Assembly (NCBI GenBank): GCA_000824805.1
Contig: CCNA01000001.1
Span: forward strand, 537,838 to 601,837
From: Mesorhizobium sp. SOD10
GTDB lineage: Bacteria; Pseudomonadota; Alphaproteobacteria; Rhizobiales; Rhizobiaceae
Length of the DNA stretch: 64,000 bases
Direction: 5' to 3'
In this document: positions 34,980 through 43,994 of the stretch, in pieces
Numbering within the stretch: position 1 is the stretch's first letter
Layout of the letters: each line of letters begins with the position of its first letter
Position numbers and translations under genes: made by a program
The notes under the pieces: generated by a model
What the model saw: the letters and a program-made list of their open reading frames with translations, nothing else
Database searches by the model: none
What the model was told of the DNA's origin: nothing

Positions 34980-35342
34980 CTAAAGTCCCAGATTGCTCTT
35001 GACGTTCTTGAGGTACATCATCTGGTCCGTGTAGGCGCTGACGAGGCAGTTCACATTCGCACCGCAGGCATTGCGACGGCGGAGGAACTGGCTTTGCGCA
35101 GCCTTCGCCTGCGAGACAGTTGCCGCCGGCGCGCCGCTTCCCGTGATGATGAAGTACATGCCGGCGGTCTGTTCATCGAGTCTGCTGAGATTGGCATTGG
35201 AGCAGATGGCCTGTTCAGCCGGCAGAAGCGCGTGTTGACAGTCGAAGGAGGCGGCATTCGCTCCTGCCGTCGAGATCAGTCCGGCCGAGAAGAGAAAAGT
35301 ATAGCGAAAGGCCATGAGAAACATGTCGATGAGTCTTTGCAT
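34980..35342 (-). CDS. LprI-like (DUF1311) small exported protein
   Basis: 120 residues: a signal peptide (FRYTFLFSAGLISTAGANA) followed by SFDCQHALLPAEQAICSNANLSRLDEQ, the cysteine pattern of the LprI/DUF1311 family, and later RRNACGANVNCLVSAYTDQ with two more cysteines. Four conserved cysteines suggest two disulfides in the periplasm. Mycobacterial LprI inhibits lysozyme; most proteobacterial members are uncharacterised. The gene stands alone, 110 bp upstream of the lipase gene on the same strand. Confidence 0.8.
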   Translation of the reverse strand: MQRLIDMFLMAFRYTFLFSAGLISTAGANAASFDCQHALLPAEQAICSNANLSRLDEQTAGMYFIITGSGAPAATVSQAKAAQSQFLRRRNACGANVNCLVSAYTDQMMYLKNVKSNLGL

Positions 35343-35984
35343 GGCTAGTCTCCATTGTTAGAATTGTAGTGATCGCGCACTTCGCGCCAGGCGGATGTCC
35401 TTCCGACGCGTTTGTTTACAGAGCGCGGAAGGTCCGCTCGACCGTTGCATCTGAAGATAGATAGCCTTGTTGCTCTTGATCCATAACTCAAAATGCTTAT
35501 CGGCGTATGCCCATGATCGCAGACATGACTTGCGGTGGGAAGATAGTATTGTGTAATCAGAACAAACCTGGCCTAGCGCTCCGCCATCTGTGAAAAGATT
35601 GCAGTGAGCTGGATCCACTGCTGGAGGCGCCGGCGGTGGGAATGCATCGCAAGCGCAGCGTACGGAATCTTACTGATGATGATGACAAGTCTCTGTTCGA
35701 TTCAGCTGTCGACGTGCCTTTGCGCCCGTCGTCAGCAGGATGGACGAGGCTGCGGCAGCAGCCTCGCTCATCCATTGCGGCGCATCGGCTCTATGAGGAG
35801 TGCCATCCGCAGCTTCAGTTCTATCCGACGGGCATCCTGGTCATGGGAGACGGAATTCTTCGCCAGGGACAACAGCCAGCGCTCGGAAAGCCCTGGCCAT
35901 CAGTCGAACGTCCGAACATCTCGGCCTGGGTCGATGAGCAGGACCTGTTCGGTGGCCAGCAACATTCCGTCAAAGGAGGCAGCA
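35343..35984. other. 642-bp intergenic region without a supported gene
   Basis: Open frames exist here on both strands but none has family-like sequence or a good ribosome-binding site. The first half is distinctly A/T-richer than the flanks. The second half may be the 5' leader of the decarboxylase gene and holds the hairpin at 35745-35766. Several short peptide stretches on the minus strand look gene-like but are broken by stops, so decayed coding DNA is possible. Confidence 0.4.
35745..35766. other. Strong hairpin in the leader of the decarboxylase gene
   Basis: CGAGGCTGC, a GGCA loop, and GCAGCCTCG form a perfect nine-base stem. It stands 219 bp upstream of the start at 35985 and has no U-run after it. 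It could be a terminator of reverse transcription units, a leader structure, or chance. Confidence 0.4.
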
Positions 35985-37628
35985 ATGACCCTCACTGTAA
36001 TCCAGCACGTGCTCGAGCGTCTCAAGGCGATCGGCATTTCCGATGTCTTCGGCGTTCCGGGCGACTACGCCTTCCCGGTCAACGACGCCATCTGCAACGA
36101 TCCCGCCATGCGCTGGATCGGCTGCGCCAACGAGCTCAACGCGGCTTACGCCGCTGACGGCTATGCCCGCATCAAGGGCATGGCAGCGCTCTGCACCACC
36201 TATGGCGTCGGCGAGCTCAGCGCCATCAATGGCATTGCCGGCGCCTACGCCGAGCACCTGCCGATCTTCCACCTGGTCGGGGCACCGGGCATGGCCGTGC
36301 AGACGTCCCGCCGGGCCATGCATCACACGCTGGGCAACGGCGAATATGATCTGTTCCACCGCATGAGCGAACCGGTGGTCTGCGCCCATGCGGTCATGAC
36401 TCCGCAAAATGTTGCCTATGAGACCGAGCGGCTGATCGCCGAAGCGCTGTTCCACCGCCGGCCGGTCTACATGGTTTTCCCTGCCGATTATGCCAACCAG
36501 CCGGTGCTGGGCTCGGCCGAGCCGATCCGTGCACCTGGAAGCAATGCCGAAGCACTCGAAGCAGCCGTCGCAGCGATCGTGGCCGCACTCGACAAGGCCG
36601 AGACGGCCTGCGTGCTGCCAGGCATCCTGATTGCGCGCAGCGGCCTCAAGGCTGCGATGCAAGCGGTCATCGACAAGTCTGGCCTGCCCTTCGCCACCAT
36701 GTTCATGGACAAGTCCGTGCTCGATGAGCAGCAGGCGGGCTTCGTGGGCATGTATGACGGGGCGATCATGAGCGAAGAGGTGCGCGGCTTCGTCGAAGGG
36801 AGCGACCAGGTGCTGGCCATCGGCACGCTGGCGTCCGACTTCAACACCGGCGCCTTCACCGCTCGCCTCGACCCAGCCAGGACTATCTCCATCGGCCATC
36901 ATCATGTCCATGTCGGCGGCAAGACCTATGCCAATATCGAGCTGGGGGACGTGCTTGAGGCGCTGTCGAGAAAGCTGACGAAGCGCAACTGGAAGCGCAT
37001 TCCCGCCGTCTCGCTCGGAGTCAAATCGGGCAAGGGCAATGATCCGATCACCGTGGAGGCGCTTTATCCACGCTGGGCCGAGTTTCTGAAGCCCGAGGAC
37101 ATCGTGATCGGCGAGACGGGCACGGCCTCGATGGGTCTTGGTTTCGCGCTCATACCGAAGGGCGCTACCTTCCATAACCAGACGCTCTGGGGCTCGATCG
37201 GCTGGGCGACGCCTGCCGCCGTGGGCGCCGCTGCGGCCGCACCCGACCGCCGCGTCGTGCTGGTTACCGGCGACGGCTCGCACCAGCTTACCGCGCAGGA
37301 GATCGGCCAGTTCGGCCGGCTGGGGCTGAAGCCGGTCGTCTTCGTGCTCAACAATGACGGCTACCTGATCGAGCGGCTGCTCTGCAAGGATCCGGAGATC
37401 GCCTACAACGACATCGCCCCATGGCGCTACACGGAGCTGCCGCATGCGCTTGGCTGCGACGGCTGGTTCACGGCCCGCGTCACCACCTGCGCGGAATTCG
37501 ACGAAGCGTTGGAGCAAGCCGGCAAGGCAGACAGCGGTGTCTACATCGAGGTCGTCACTGATGCTTACGCCGCCTCGCCGCTCGCCATGAAGCTTCATGA
37601 GAGCATGGCGTCGCTCTACAAGGCTTGA
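35985..37628 (+). CDS. Pyruvate/indolepyruvate decarboxylase-like ThDP enzyme
   Basis: 547 residues from ATG 35985, which has an excellent AAAGGAGG site; earlier in-frame starts give unlikely sequence. The catalytic glutamate is E50 (CANELNAAYAADGYAR). The paired histidines of decarboxylases are present in MHHTLGNGEYDLF, which separates it from acetolactate synthase. The Mg/ThDP motif is TGDGSHQLTAQE with the NN of VLNNDGYLIER. Likely substrates are pyruvate, phenylpyruvate or indolepyruvate, the last being an auxin route in plant-associated bacteria. No alcohol dehydrogenase is adjacent, so the route cannot be decided. Confidence 0.85.
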   Translation: MTLTVIQHVLERLKAIGISDVFGVPGDYAFPVNDAICNDPAMRWIGCANELNAAYAADGYARIKGMAALCTTYGVGELSAINGIAGAYAEHLPIFHLVGAPGMAVQTSRRAMHHTLGNGEYDLFHRMSEPVVCAHAVMTPQNVAYETERLIAEALFHRRPVYMVFPADYANQPVLGSAEPIRAPGSNAEALEAAVAAIVAALDKAETACVLPGILIARSGLKAAMQAVIDKSGLPFATMFMDKSVLDEQQAGFVGMYDGAIMSEEVRGFVEGSDQVLAIGTLASDFNTGAFTARLDPARTISIGHHHVHVGGKTYANIELGDVLEALSRKLTKRNWKRIPAVSLGVKSGKGNDPITVEALYPRWAEFLKPEDIVIGETGTASMGLGFALIPKGATFHNQTLWGSIGWATPAAVGAAAAAPDRRVVLVTGDGSHQLTAQEIGQFGRLGLKPVVFVLNNDGYLIERLLCKDPEIAYNDIAPWRYTELPHALGCDGWFTARVTTCAEFDEALEQAGKADSGVYIEVVTDAYAASPLAMKLHESMASLYKA

Positions 37629-37658
37629 GCACCATTGCTGGGTCGAGGACGTAATCGG

Positions 37659-37676
37659 CCCGGCGACCGCCGGGCG
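37659..37676 (+). terminator. Possible terminator hairpin after the decarboxylase gene
   Basis: GCCCGGC and GCCGGGC pair around a GACC loop, starting 30 bases after the stop codon. A run of T residues is missing, so intrinsic termination is uncertain. Confidence 0.35.
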
Positions 37677-37821
37677 ACCAGCGGCCCATTCAATGGTAGC
37701 TTCGGATGGTGCTTTCCTGTCGTCCGGGATGAAAACGAAGGACTAACTTGACGATTTGGGATGAGCGGGCTTTCGAGCCAGCATTCCAAGTGAGCAGCGT
37801 GATCACGAGGGGAGAGAGCCA

Positions 37822-39057
37822 ATGAAGCAGGACGTCGAGTTCAAGGCGTTGTTACCGCTCTACCTGGTGACCTTCATCGGGTTCTGCGGCTATTCGCTCA
37901 TGATCACGCTGTTCATCCCAATGCTGATGGGAGACAATGGCTTTCTCGACCCCGGTACAACAGCCGAGCGGCGAAGCATGGTGCTAGGCATGCTCTTGGC
38001 GGTTTATCCCCTCGGCCAGTTCCTGGGATCACCGGTCATCGGCGCCCTGTCTGACCGTTATGGCCGCAGGCCTGTGCTCCTGGTCTCCCTGTTCGTCACG
38101 ATGGCCGCCTACGTCCTGATCTCCCTTGGCATTGAGTGGCGTTCGCTCGCGCCGCTTGCAGCCGGCTGTCTGATCGGCGGCCTGGCCGAGTCCAACATCG
38201 CGATTGCCCAGAGCGCCATATCGGACGTGACCGGACCGGACGAGCGTCCGCGCCTGTTCGCCTGGGTCTATTCCTCATCAAGTCTAGGCTATATCGCCGG
38301 CCCGGTCGCCGGCGGCCAGTTGGCGCTCTACCTTGGCTGGAGCTTGCCTTTCTGGCTGATGGTGCCATTGCTTGCCGTAACCGTGCTTTGGACCTGGCTC
38401 AGCTTCCGCGAGACGCTGCCGCCGGGCACAGACCGGCAGTTCAAGGCGTTCGCGGCTCTCACCAATCTCGGCACGGTTTTCACAGACCGTCCGATCCGGC
38501 TGCTCTATCTGATCAACTTTCTGATCTATCTCGGTCTGTTCGGCTATTTCCGAATGGTGCTCGTCTACATGGTGGATCGCTGGCATACCACCGTCGACCA
38601 GACGACGCTGATCTATTCCGGCCTGGCAGTTATTTCGGCGATCGCCAGTTTTGGGGCGATGGCTCCCCTTGCAAAATTGTTCGGCCTTCATCGGCTGGCC
38701 GTCGCAGCCGCGGTCGCGGCGGGACTGGCTATGATGTCGGTGACCTTGCCGACCGAGCTCTCGTCCATCTGGATTACCGGCGGGCTGGCAACCTTCATGG
38801 GAACGCTTGCGCTTGCTTCCTGCCCCACACTACTCGCCAATGCGGTTTCGGCCGAACGTCAAGGCCGCGTCATGGGCAACAACCAGGCGCTGCAGGTAGG
38901 CGCGGAATCGCTGAGTGCGATGATCGGCGGTGCGCTGGCCGGAGTGTTTATTCCCCTTCCATTAATCGCATTCGGTCTGCTCCTAATCGCCGCCGGTTTC
39001 ATGCTGGCAGCCATGCATCGATTGCGTATGCTCGGCGTTTCTGAAGCTTCCATCTGA
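37822..39057 (+). CDS. MFS transporter, DHA1 (TetA-like) drug/metabolite efflux family
   Basis: 411 residues with about 12 hydrophobic helices. The loop between helices 2 and 3 reads GALSDRYGRRPVLL, the MFS signature motif A of the DHA1 family, and ISDVTGPDERPRLFAW is a TetA-like segment. The ATG has GAGGGGAGAGAG upstream. It starts 193 bp behind the decarboxylase gene and need not be co-transcribed. The exported compound is unknown; regulation is not evident because no repressor is adjacent. Confidence 0.88.
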   Translation: MKQDVEFKALLPLYLVTFIGFCGYSLMITLFIPMLMGDNGFLDPGTTAERRSMVLGMLLAVYPLGQFLGSPVIGALSDRYGRRPVLLVSLFVTMAAYVLISLGIEWRSLAPLAAGCLIGGLAESNIAIAQSAISDVTGPDERPRLFAWVYSSSSLGYIAGPVAGGQLALYLGWSLPFWLMVPLLAVTVLWTWLSFRETLPPGTDRQFKAFAALTNLGTVFTDRPIRLLYLINFLIYLGLFGYFRMVLVYMVDRWHTTVDQTTLIYSGLAVISAIASFGAMAPLAKLFGLHRLAVAAAVAAGLAMMSVTLPTELSSIWITGGLATFMGTLALASCPTLLANAVSAERQGRVMGNNQALQVGAESLSAMIGGALAGVFIPLPLIAFGLLLIAAGFMLAAMHRLRMLGVSEASI

Positions 39058-39218
39058 TGGAGAGCTAAACCAAGCCGACGAGCACGACCGTAAAGCGCGT
39101 AGCCGAACCAAAGGTGCCGACCCAACCTAAAGCTGACACGCTTGATGCCGGTGTTGGCCCGCATCAGTTCCAGCCAGGTGTTGTATCATCTCAAGAATTA
39201 CGGGGCGTGCCCGCGGTT

Positions 39219-40937
39219 CTAAGGCGCAGCAGCCCGCTTGGCCCAATCCTTGTCGTCCTCGCAAGGCAAGCCACGACCCTTGTCGACTTTGGTCCGTGGA
39301 TAATTCTCGTAGTTCGCCGATTTCAAATATTCGATCAATGCATATTTATCATCGTCACTGAGCTTTGGACCAATCCGTCCGGCGCGTTGCGTGTCATCCG
39401 TCCACCAATGGCCTGTGTTCAGGTTGCCGGCAATCGAAGTCTCCAACATCATCGACCCTGGCGCATCGTCTTCGGTATAGCCCAGGTGGGTCGGGTCGTA
39501 CTCGCGGCTGCCGAATCGAAAGCGGGCCGGCCGGGTATCGCTCAGAAGATCGAACACCGTCCGTACAGAGCCATTGTGAAGGAAAGGCGGTGTTGCCCAT
39601 ACTCCTATCAGCGGCCTGGCCTTGTAGCCGCAAGGCGCCTGAAATTGGACGTCGGCCTCCTGCTCTTCTTTGGGTGTGTTGAAATCCGCGTAGAGCTGCC
39701 GACGTATCGCGTTTATGGCAACGTCGAGCTCGACCGCTGTCGCGTTTTTGCTCATTCCCAGCTTACTGGCGTCATAAGTGCGCCCGGCCCAATGCGTAGC
39801 TTGGTTGGGATCGGTCCCGATCTTGCTAAGTGGCACGACAACGACATCCCATAGCCCGTCCGGGGTTTCCCTGATCTGGTGACACCCGGCGCAATGATCG
39901 ACGAAAAGGTCGCGCCCTTTCGCAGCCTTCGCTTCGTCGATCGGACCGAGGACTTCCGTTGGCCACGTGGGAGCTGTCAAGCGCTCGAGGGTCTTTTCCA
40001 TCCAAAGGAGGTTGTCGAGCTGAACGGAGGTCTTCCAGCGCAACGGCTCCGGATTAAGCTCGCCGGTGTGGGGATCGATGATGTTCGTCCTGGCACGCAC
40101 GCCGAGTGCTTCTCCGATGTTGCGCGAGGTCGAGTTTGGAGGCAGGAAACCGTTGAACTGCAGCCAGCTCAAACGCCATATGTCCCAGAGCTGCGGGTAG
40201 GTCACGGGCGCGTCGAGCGGTTGTGAGTTGGACGGTACGCCAAGATCACCTCCGAAAACTTGATTGCTGATGCCTTGCACCGCATCGTATCGCCCGCGGC
40301 CGGCTGCAACCGTGTGCAGCTCATAGAAGGAGGGACCGCCGCCGAGCGACTTGAATGCCTCTACGGCTTCTTCGAGGTCTCTGTCGATCCGGTCTGCCGG
40401 GTAACCGGACTTCACTGCATCGTTTCGGAATTCTACAAAGCGTGCCTTGTCGTGAGCCAGGGCAGAAACGGCTCCCAGCACGCGCCCGGCAAAGCCTGCC
40501 AGATCGATCATGGATTGGCCGCCATCGATCCGGACCGACGTTCCCCGGTATTCAATTTGACCAGTGTGGCAAGCAGCACACGACAGACCAGCAATGGGGA
40601 TTCCGCCGGTCCTAGCCGGATCGCTGACTGTGAAACCAATTGGCCAGCCGTAAGGATTTTTGGCGTCGTCCTTAACGCCGTCGTATAAAAAGCCCAAAGC
40701 GCTCAGCGCTTCCGGATCCATGATCCGGTCCCCGTTTGCATCCTTGAGCGCATCGAGCCAGGCTGCGGGAATGAGGCGCGTGCCTTGATCCGTGAAATAG
40801 AAGCGATGCAGCGTCGCCTGGTCGATGTTCTGATCGAGACTGACCGACCGGGCTGGCGTGTCGCTCAGCGCGAAGGTGATTGATGAAGCCGACAGTGTGG
40901 CCACCGCGATTAAAAGACATTGGAGCCTGCGTTTCAT
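39219..40937 (-). CDS. Di-haem c-type cytochrome, RoxA/MauG-peroxidase-like
   Basis: 572 residues from ATG 40937 (GGAGG site), with a signal peptide (LLIAVATLSASSITFA) for export. Two haem c motifs are seen: C120-x2-C-H124 and C349-x2-C-H353. A C-terminal PPFLHNGSVRTVFDLL followed by RFRFGSREYDP matches the RoxA-like branch of di-haem peroxidases, whose best known member cleaves polyisoprene. RoxA itself is about 100 residues longer, so another hydrophobic or lipid substrate is possible. It is divergent from the DUF4331-SRPBCC gene by 156 bp and may share a promoter with it. Confidence 0.75.
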   Translation of the reverse strand: MKRRLQCLLIAVATLSASSITFALSDTPARSVSLDQNIDQATLHRFYFTDQGTRLIPAAWLDALKDANGDRIMDPEALSALGFLYDGVKDDAKNPYGWPIGFTVSDPARTGGIPIAGLSCAACHTGQIEYRGTSVRIDGGQSMIDLAGFAGRVLGAVSALAHDKARFVEFRNDAVKSGYPADRIDRDLEEAVEAFKSLGGGPSFYELHTVAAGRGRYDAVQGISNQVFGGDLGVPSNSQPLDAPVTYPQLWDIWRLSWLQFNGFLPPNSTSRNIGEALGVRARTNIIDPHTGELNPEPLRWKTSVQLDNLLWMEKTLERLTAPTWPTEVLGPIDEAKAAKGRDLFVDHCAGCHQIRETPDGLWDVVVVPLSKIGTDPNQATHWAGRTYDASKLGMSKNATAVELDVAINAIRRQLYADFNTPKEEQEADVQFQAPCGYKARPLIGVWATPPFLHNGSVRTVFDLLSDTRPARFRFGSREYDPTHLGYTEDDAPGSMMLETSIAGNLNTGHWWTDDTQRAGRIGPKLSDDDKYALIEYLKSANYENYPRTKVDKGRGLPCEDDKDWAKRAAAP

Positions 40938-41093
40938 CTGGCCTCCGCTTTTGATTCCGAAAGTGGCGTTGTCGAGCGCTTCGCGCGAGCGGGTTTCCAC
41001 GGGATGGCTTTAATCGTTCGAGAGGCATAGTATTTATAGTCTTCCAAGAGTACCTTGTTACTTCTTCGGGCGCAATCGCGACGGAAACCATCT

Positions 41094-42608
41094 ATGTCGG
41101 ATCATATCGATGGCCCACGGCAGATCGGAGATCCATCTGTTGATCTTACCGATCTATTCGCCTTCACGAGCCCGGAAGATCCGGCCCGTATGGTGTTTGC
41201 GGTGAATGCCTTTCCTTCCGCCGGAGCCACGGCTTTATTCTCGAATGCGTGCGACTATACCTTGTCGATTCGTCCCGCTGCCGTTGTGGGACTTGGCGCA
41301 GCGTCGAAATTCCGGACGTCGTCCGATGAGTACCGCTTCACTTGCCGATTTGAAGTCCTTGAGCCTGGACCGGATGGCAGACCGGTACAGCACGGCACCT
41401 GCACCTTGCCAGGCGGCCAGCAACTGCGTTTCGTCGTCGATGACGAGGATGGCGCGACAACAGACGATGGCGTCTTCCGAATTTTTGCCGGCTTACGGTC
41501 GGATCCTTTTCTGCTCGCCTGGGTCGTGGGCAAGGACTCGTTGACGCCATGTCCGAATCTGCTGCAGCTCGACAATGTTCTGTCAATTGTCCTCGAGTTC
41601 GATACGCAGCGCGTTCTAAACCCGCAGAGCGGCTCATTGTTCGCCGCGGTGGCCGAGACAACTCCGGTGCCGTCACCCCCGGGTCTGCTTAATCTAAACC
41701 CCCATCGGTTCGATTGGATCGGCCGACCGGAACAAACCAATCTGCGGCTGAACAATCCGGGATTAGTCGAAGCAGATGATCTCCGTGACCTGTGGAATCA
41801 GCAGACCCCGTTTGCGATCCGCGAAGAATTCAAACCGATTTTCCGACGGCGGCTGAAGGACAGTCTGGAAAATTACGACATGCGTGACGGCAAGGCCGAC
41901 TGGAGCTCCGAGGAAATAGCGGCAAGCGTCGAGGTGTTCCTCGATGATTTCTTGCTGTTCGATGTGCATAAACCGATTACGGACACGAGCTTTCTCGAAA
42001 TTGAAAAGAGTACCCTCAATGGCGTCGCCTATGAGACCGGCGGCGGCCGGACTATCGACACGCATGATTTCGACATCTTGCTCACCTGGTTGGTGAACCG
42101 AGACCGAGGTCCTTTCATGCAGGGCGGTGCGGCAAGCGCCACCAAAGCTGCGAGCAAATCCTTTCCCTACCTAGCCTCGCCCAATGCGCAACTGCAGACC
42201 GTGGTCACCACTGTGAACCTGCTGGCATCGCCCGAACCGGTATGGGCGTTGATAGGCGACTTCGGTGGCATGTGGCATCCATTGATTGCCCACATAGACA
42301 CTGCCGGTACCGGCATTGGGCAGGTGCGCACAATCGAAACGGTTGACGGAAAGCGTATCGTGGAGCGCTTGGAATCGATGGATCCTGGTCAAAGGTCCTA
42401 TGGCTATTCCTTGATCAGCGGGATCCCGGCCGCGGACTACACAGGGATGCTCGACGTGAAGCCGCACGGAACTGGCTGTTCGGTGCAGTGGCGTATCCAG
42501 TATTGGGCGGATGGGCAGCCGGATGCTGTCGTGAAGGCGATTGTCACCACTTTGGAAAAGGTCGGTCTGGAAGGCTTGAAGGCGCGTTTCGGCTCGGCTG
42601 CACCTTGA
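41094..42608 (+). CDS. DUF4331 - SRPBCC fusion protein
   Basis: 504 residues from ATG 41094. Residues 1-350 resemble DUF4331: SDHIDGPRQIGDPSVDLTDLF, FTSPEDPARMVFAVN and later LLQLDNVLSIVLEFDTQ. Residues 365-504 resemble an SRPBCC/polyketide-cyclase ligand-binding domain: LLASPEPVWALIGDFGGMWHP through GCSVQWRIQYW. No signal peptide is visible, unlike many DUF4331 proteins. The fusion is unusual to my knowledge. It heads a plus-strand run with a TPR protein and a Tat substrate and is divergent from the di-haem cytochrome, suggesting a common process on a hydrophobic ligand. Confidence 0.7.
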   Translation: MSDHIDGPRQIGDPSVDLTDLFAFTSPEDPARMVFAVNAFPSAGATALFSNACDYTLSIRPAAVVGLGAASKFRTSSDEYRFTCRFEVLEPGPDGRPVQHGTCTLPGGQQLRFVVDDEDGATTDDGVFRIFAGLRSDPFLLAWVVGKDSLTPCPNLLQLDNVLSIVLEFDTQRVLNPQSGSLFAAVAETTPVPSPPGLLNLNPHRFDWIGRPEQTNLRLNNPGLVEADDLRDLWNQQTPFAIREEFKPIFRRRLKDSLENYDMRDGKADWSSEEIAASVEVFLDDFLLFDVHKPITDTSFLEIEKSTLNGVAYETGGGRTIDTHDFDILLTWLVNRDRGPFMQGGAASATKAASKSFPYLASPNAQLQTVVTTVNLLASPEPVWALIGDFGGMWHPLIAHIDTAGTGIGQVRTIETVDGKRIVERLESMDPGQRSYGYSLISGIPAADYTGMLDVKPHGTGCSVQWRIQYWADGQPDAVVKAIVTTLEKVGLEGLKARFGSAAP

Positions 42609-42623
42609 GCAGACTGTTGGTCC

Positions 42624-43688
42624 ATGATTGATCTTAAGCAAGCGACGCATGGCTCGATAGCCGCGCACAATCTCGAGGGCGCTCGCCTTCATGGCTGGGC
42701 CCGGTTCTGGCGAACACCAACCCAGTCTGCCGCGGCCGCTGCGCTCCTGGATCAGGAGCTGCTCACAGCCCAGTTTTGCGGCGACACGAGCGCCTTTGAT
42801 CGTATGGAGACACTCGCGAATGAACTTTTACGAGTAGACCCCGAGGCGGCGGAGACATGGATGGTGCTTGCACAGGTGGCGAGCGCCACTCACCGATTTG
42901 GCGACGCAAGAGCAGCCCTGGCGCGAGGAGAGGCGCTTGGGGCGCTGCCAGAGAGCGTAGAGGGACTCTCCCTGGCGATCGACCAAGCTACCGGTACCGA
43001 CATGGAGCGGCTTCTGTCGAGGCGACGCGAGCGCGCCGTCCGGACCGGACTCTGGGATGAGTTGGTTCCGCTCGGAGCACTGCTTGGCGATTTGGGCGAA
43101 TTCGATGCGGCTGAACAAACCTTTCTTCGCGCTCTCCGGGAATACGGGGAGATATCGCCGTTTGCGCTTGCCTGGGCTTGCTTCGAACTCGGAGTGCTGT
43201 GGGGAGAGCGTCGTACGGAACCCTGCGCCGAACGCGCCGCTCAATGGTACAGGGTCGCTCTCCACTATCTGCCATGTTATGTGAAAGCCAGGGTGCATCT
43301 GGCGGAGATCCTGCTGGCCGAAGGGCAGACCAACGAGGCGGAACGTCTGTTGCGCGCCGTGCTTTCGAGCAGCGATCCCGAAGTCCATTGGCGCCTATCG
43401 GAAGTGGCGGAGGCAACGGAAGATCCCGCAGGTGCCGAAACCTTTATGACAGCCGCCCGAAGCGGGTTCGAATCGCTTCTAGAGAGACATCTCCTGGCCT
43501 TCGCTGATCATGGCGCCGAATTTTATCTGTCGGGTGGGGCGGATCCGGCTCGAGCCTTCGAACTTGCGCTCCTGAACTTTTCGAACCGCCAAACCACCCG
43601 TGCCTACAACCTGGTCTTACGGGCGGCTCGGTCGGCCGGGCAACCGGACTTTCACACAAGGCTTCGGCTAAACCCGGCTGGAATGTGA
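42624..43688 (+). CDS. Tetratricopeptide-repeat-like protein
   Basis: 354 residues, almost all helical. TPR-like pairs can be picked out at about residues 70-100 (NELLRVDPEAAETWMVLAQVASAT), 155-190 (LGEFDAAEQTFLRALREYGEIS) and 205-245 (AAQWYRVALHYLPCYVKARVHLAEIL, EGQTNEAERLLRAVL). No signal peptide or membrane helix. It follows the DUF4331-SRPBCC stop by 15 bp and precedes the Tat-signal gene by 3 bp, so it is an operon member, probably a scaffold or adaptor. Specific partner unknown. Confidence 0.7.
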   Translation: MIDLKQATHGSIAAHNLEGARLHGWARFWRTPTQSAAAAALLDQELLTAQFCGDTSAFDRMETLANELLRVDPEAAETWMVLAQVASATHRFGDARAALARGEALGALPESVEGLSLAIDQATGTDMERLLSRRRERAVRTGLWDELVPLGALLGDLGEFDAAEQTFLRALREYGEISPFALAWACFELGVLWGERRTEPCAERAAQWYRVALHYLPCYVKARVHLAEILLAEGQTNEAERLLRAVLSSSDPEVHWRLSEVAEATEDPAGAETFMTAARSGFESLLERHLLAFADHGAEFYLSGGADPARAFELALLNFSNRQTTRAYNLVLRAARSAGQPDFHTRLRLNPAGM

Positions 43689-43691
43689 GAT

Positions 43692-43934
43692 ATGCTGGAC
43701 CGTCGAGGCTTTCTGATCATCTCCAGCAGTGCGGTCGTCGCGTTCGGCGCGAGGACGAAGGCTGACAGTCTTGGGGTGCCACGGAGCAATTCCGCCCCAT
43801 CACGCCGACCTGCGAGGGAGGTCGTGGAGATCCCGTTCGTTATCGAAGGATGGAGCGGGCAGGCGCCCAGATCCGACAGTCAGAACGTTGTTCGAATTCG
43901 GATCAACGCGTCCTGGCGGGCCGCTTGGCGCTAG
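43692..43934 (+). CDS. Small Tat-exported protein, unknown function
   Basis: 80 residues. The N-terminus LDRRGFLIISSSAVVAFGARTKA is a twin-arginine signal, leaving a mature peptide of about 55 residues ending in NASWRAAWR. That ending looks like a complete C-terminus rather than a truncation, and the start lies only 3 bp behind the TPR gene stop. A Tat signal on so short a chain suggests cofactor binding or travel with a folded partner. I do not recognise the family. Confidence 0.65.
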   Translation: MLDRRGFLIISSSAVVAFGARTKADSLGVPRSNSAPSRRPAREVVEIPFVIEGWSGQAPRSDSQNVVRIRINASWRAAWR

Positions 43935-43994
43935 TCACCTGACCACACCAGCAACGGAACGTGTTCCGGTATGCTGGGCCAAAGGAGCGAAGCC

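Noticed and set aside
35604..35984. N-terminal extension of the decarboxylase
   Set aside because: The extension has no family-like sequence, and ATG 35985 has a near-consensus ribosome-binding site and gives the expected N-terminus.
36000..37598. 542-codon minus-strand open frame opposite the decarboxylase
   Set aside because: It is the usual GC-rich antisense artefact; the plus-strand protein has all ThDP-enzyme motifs.
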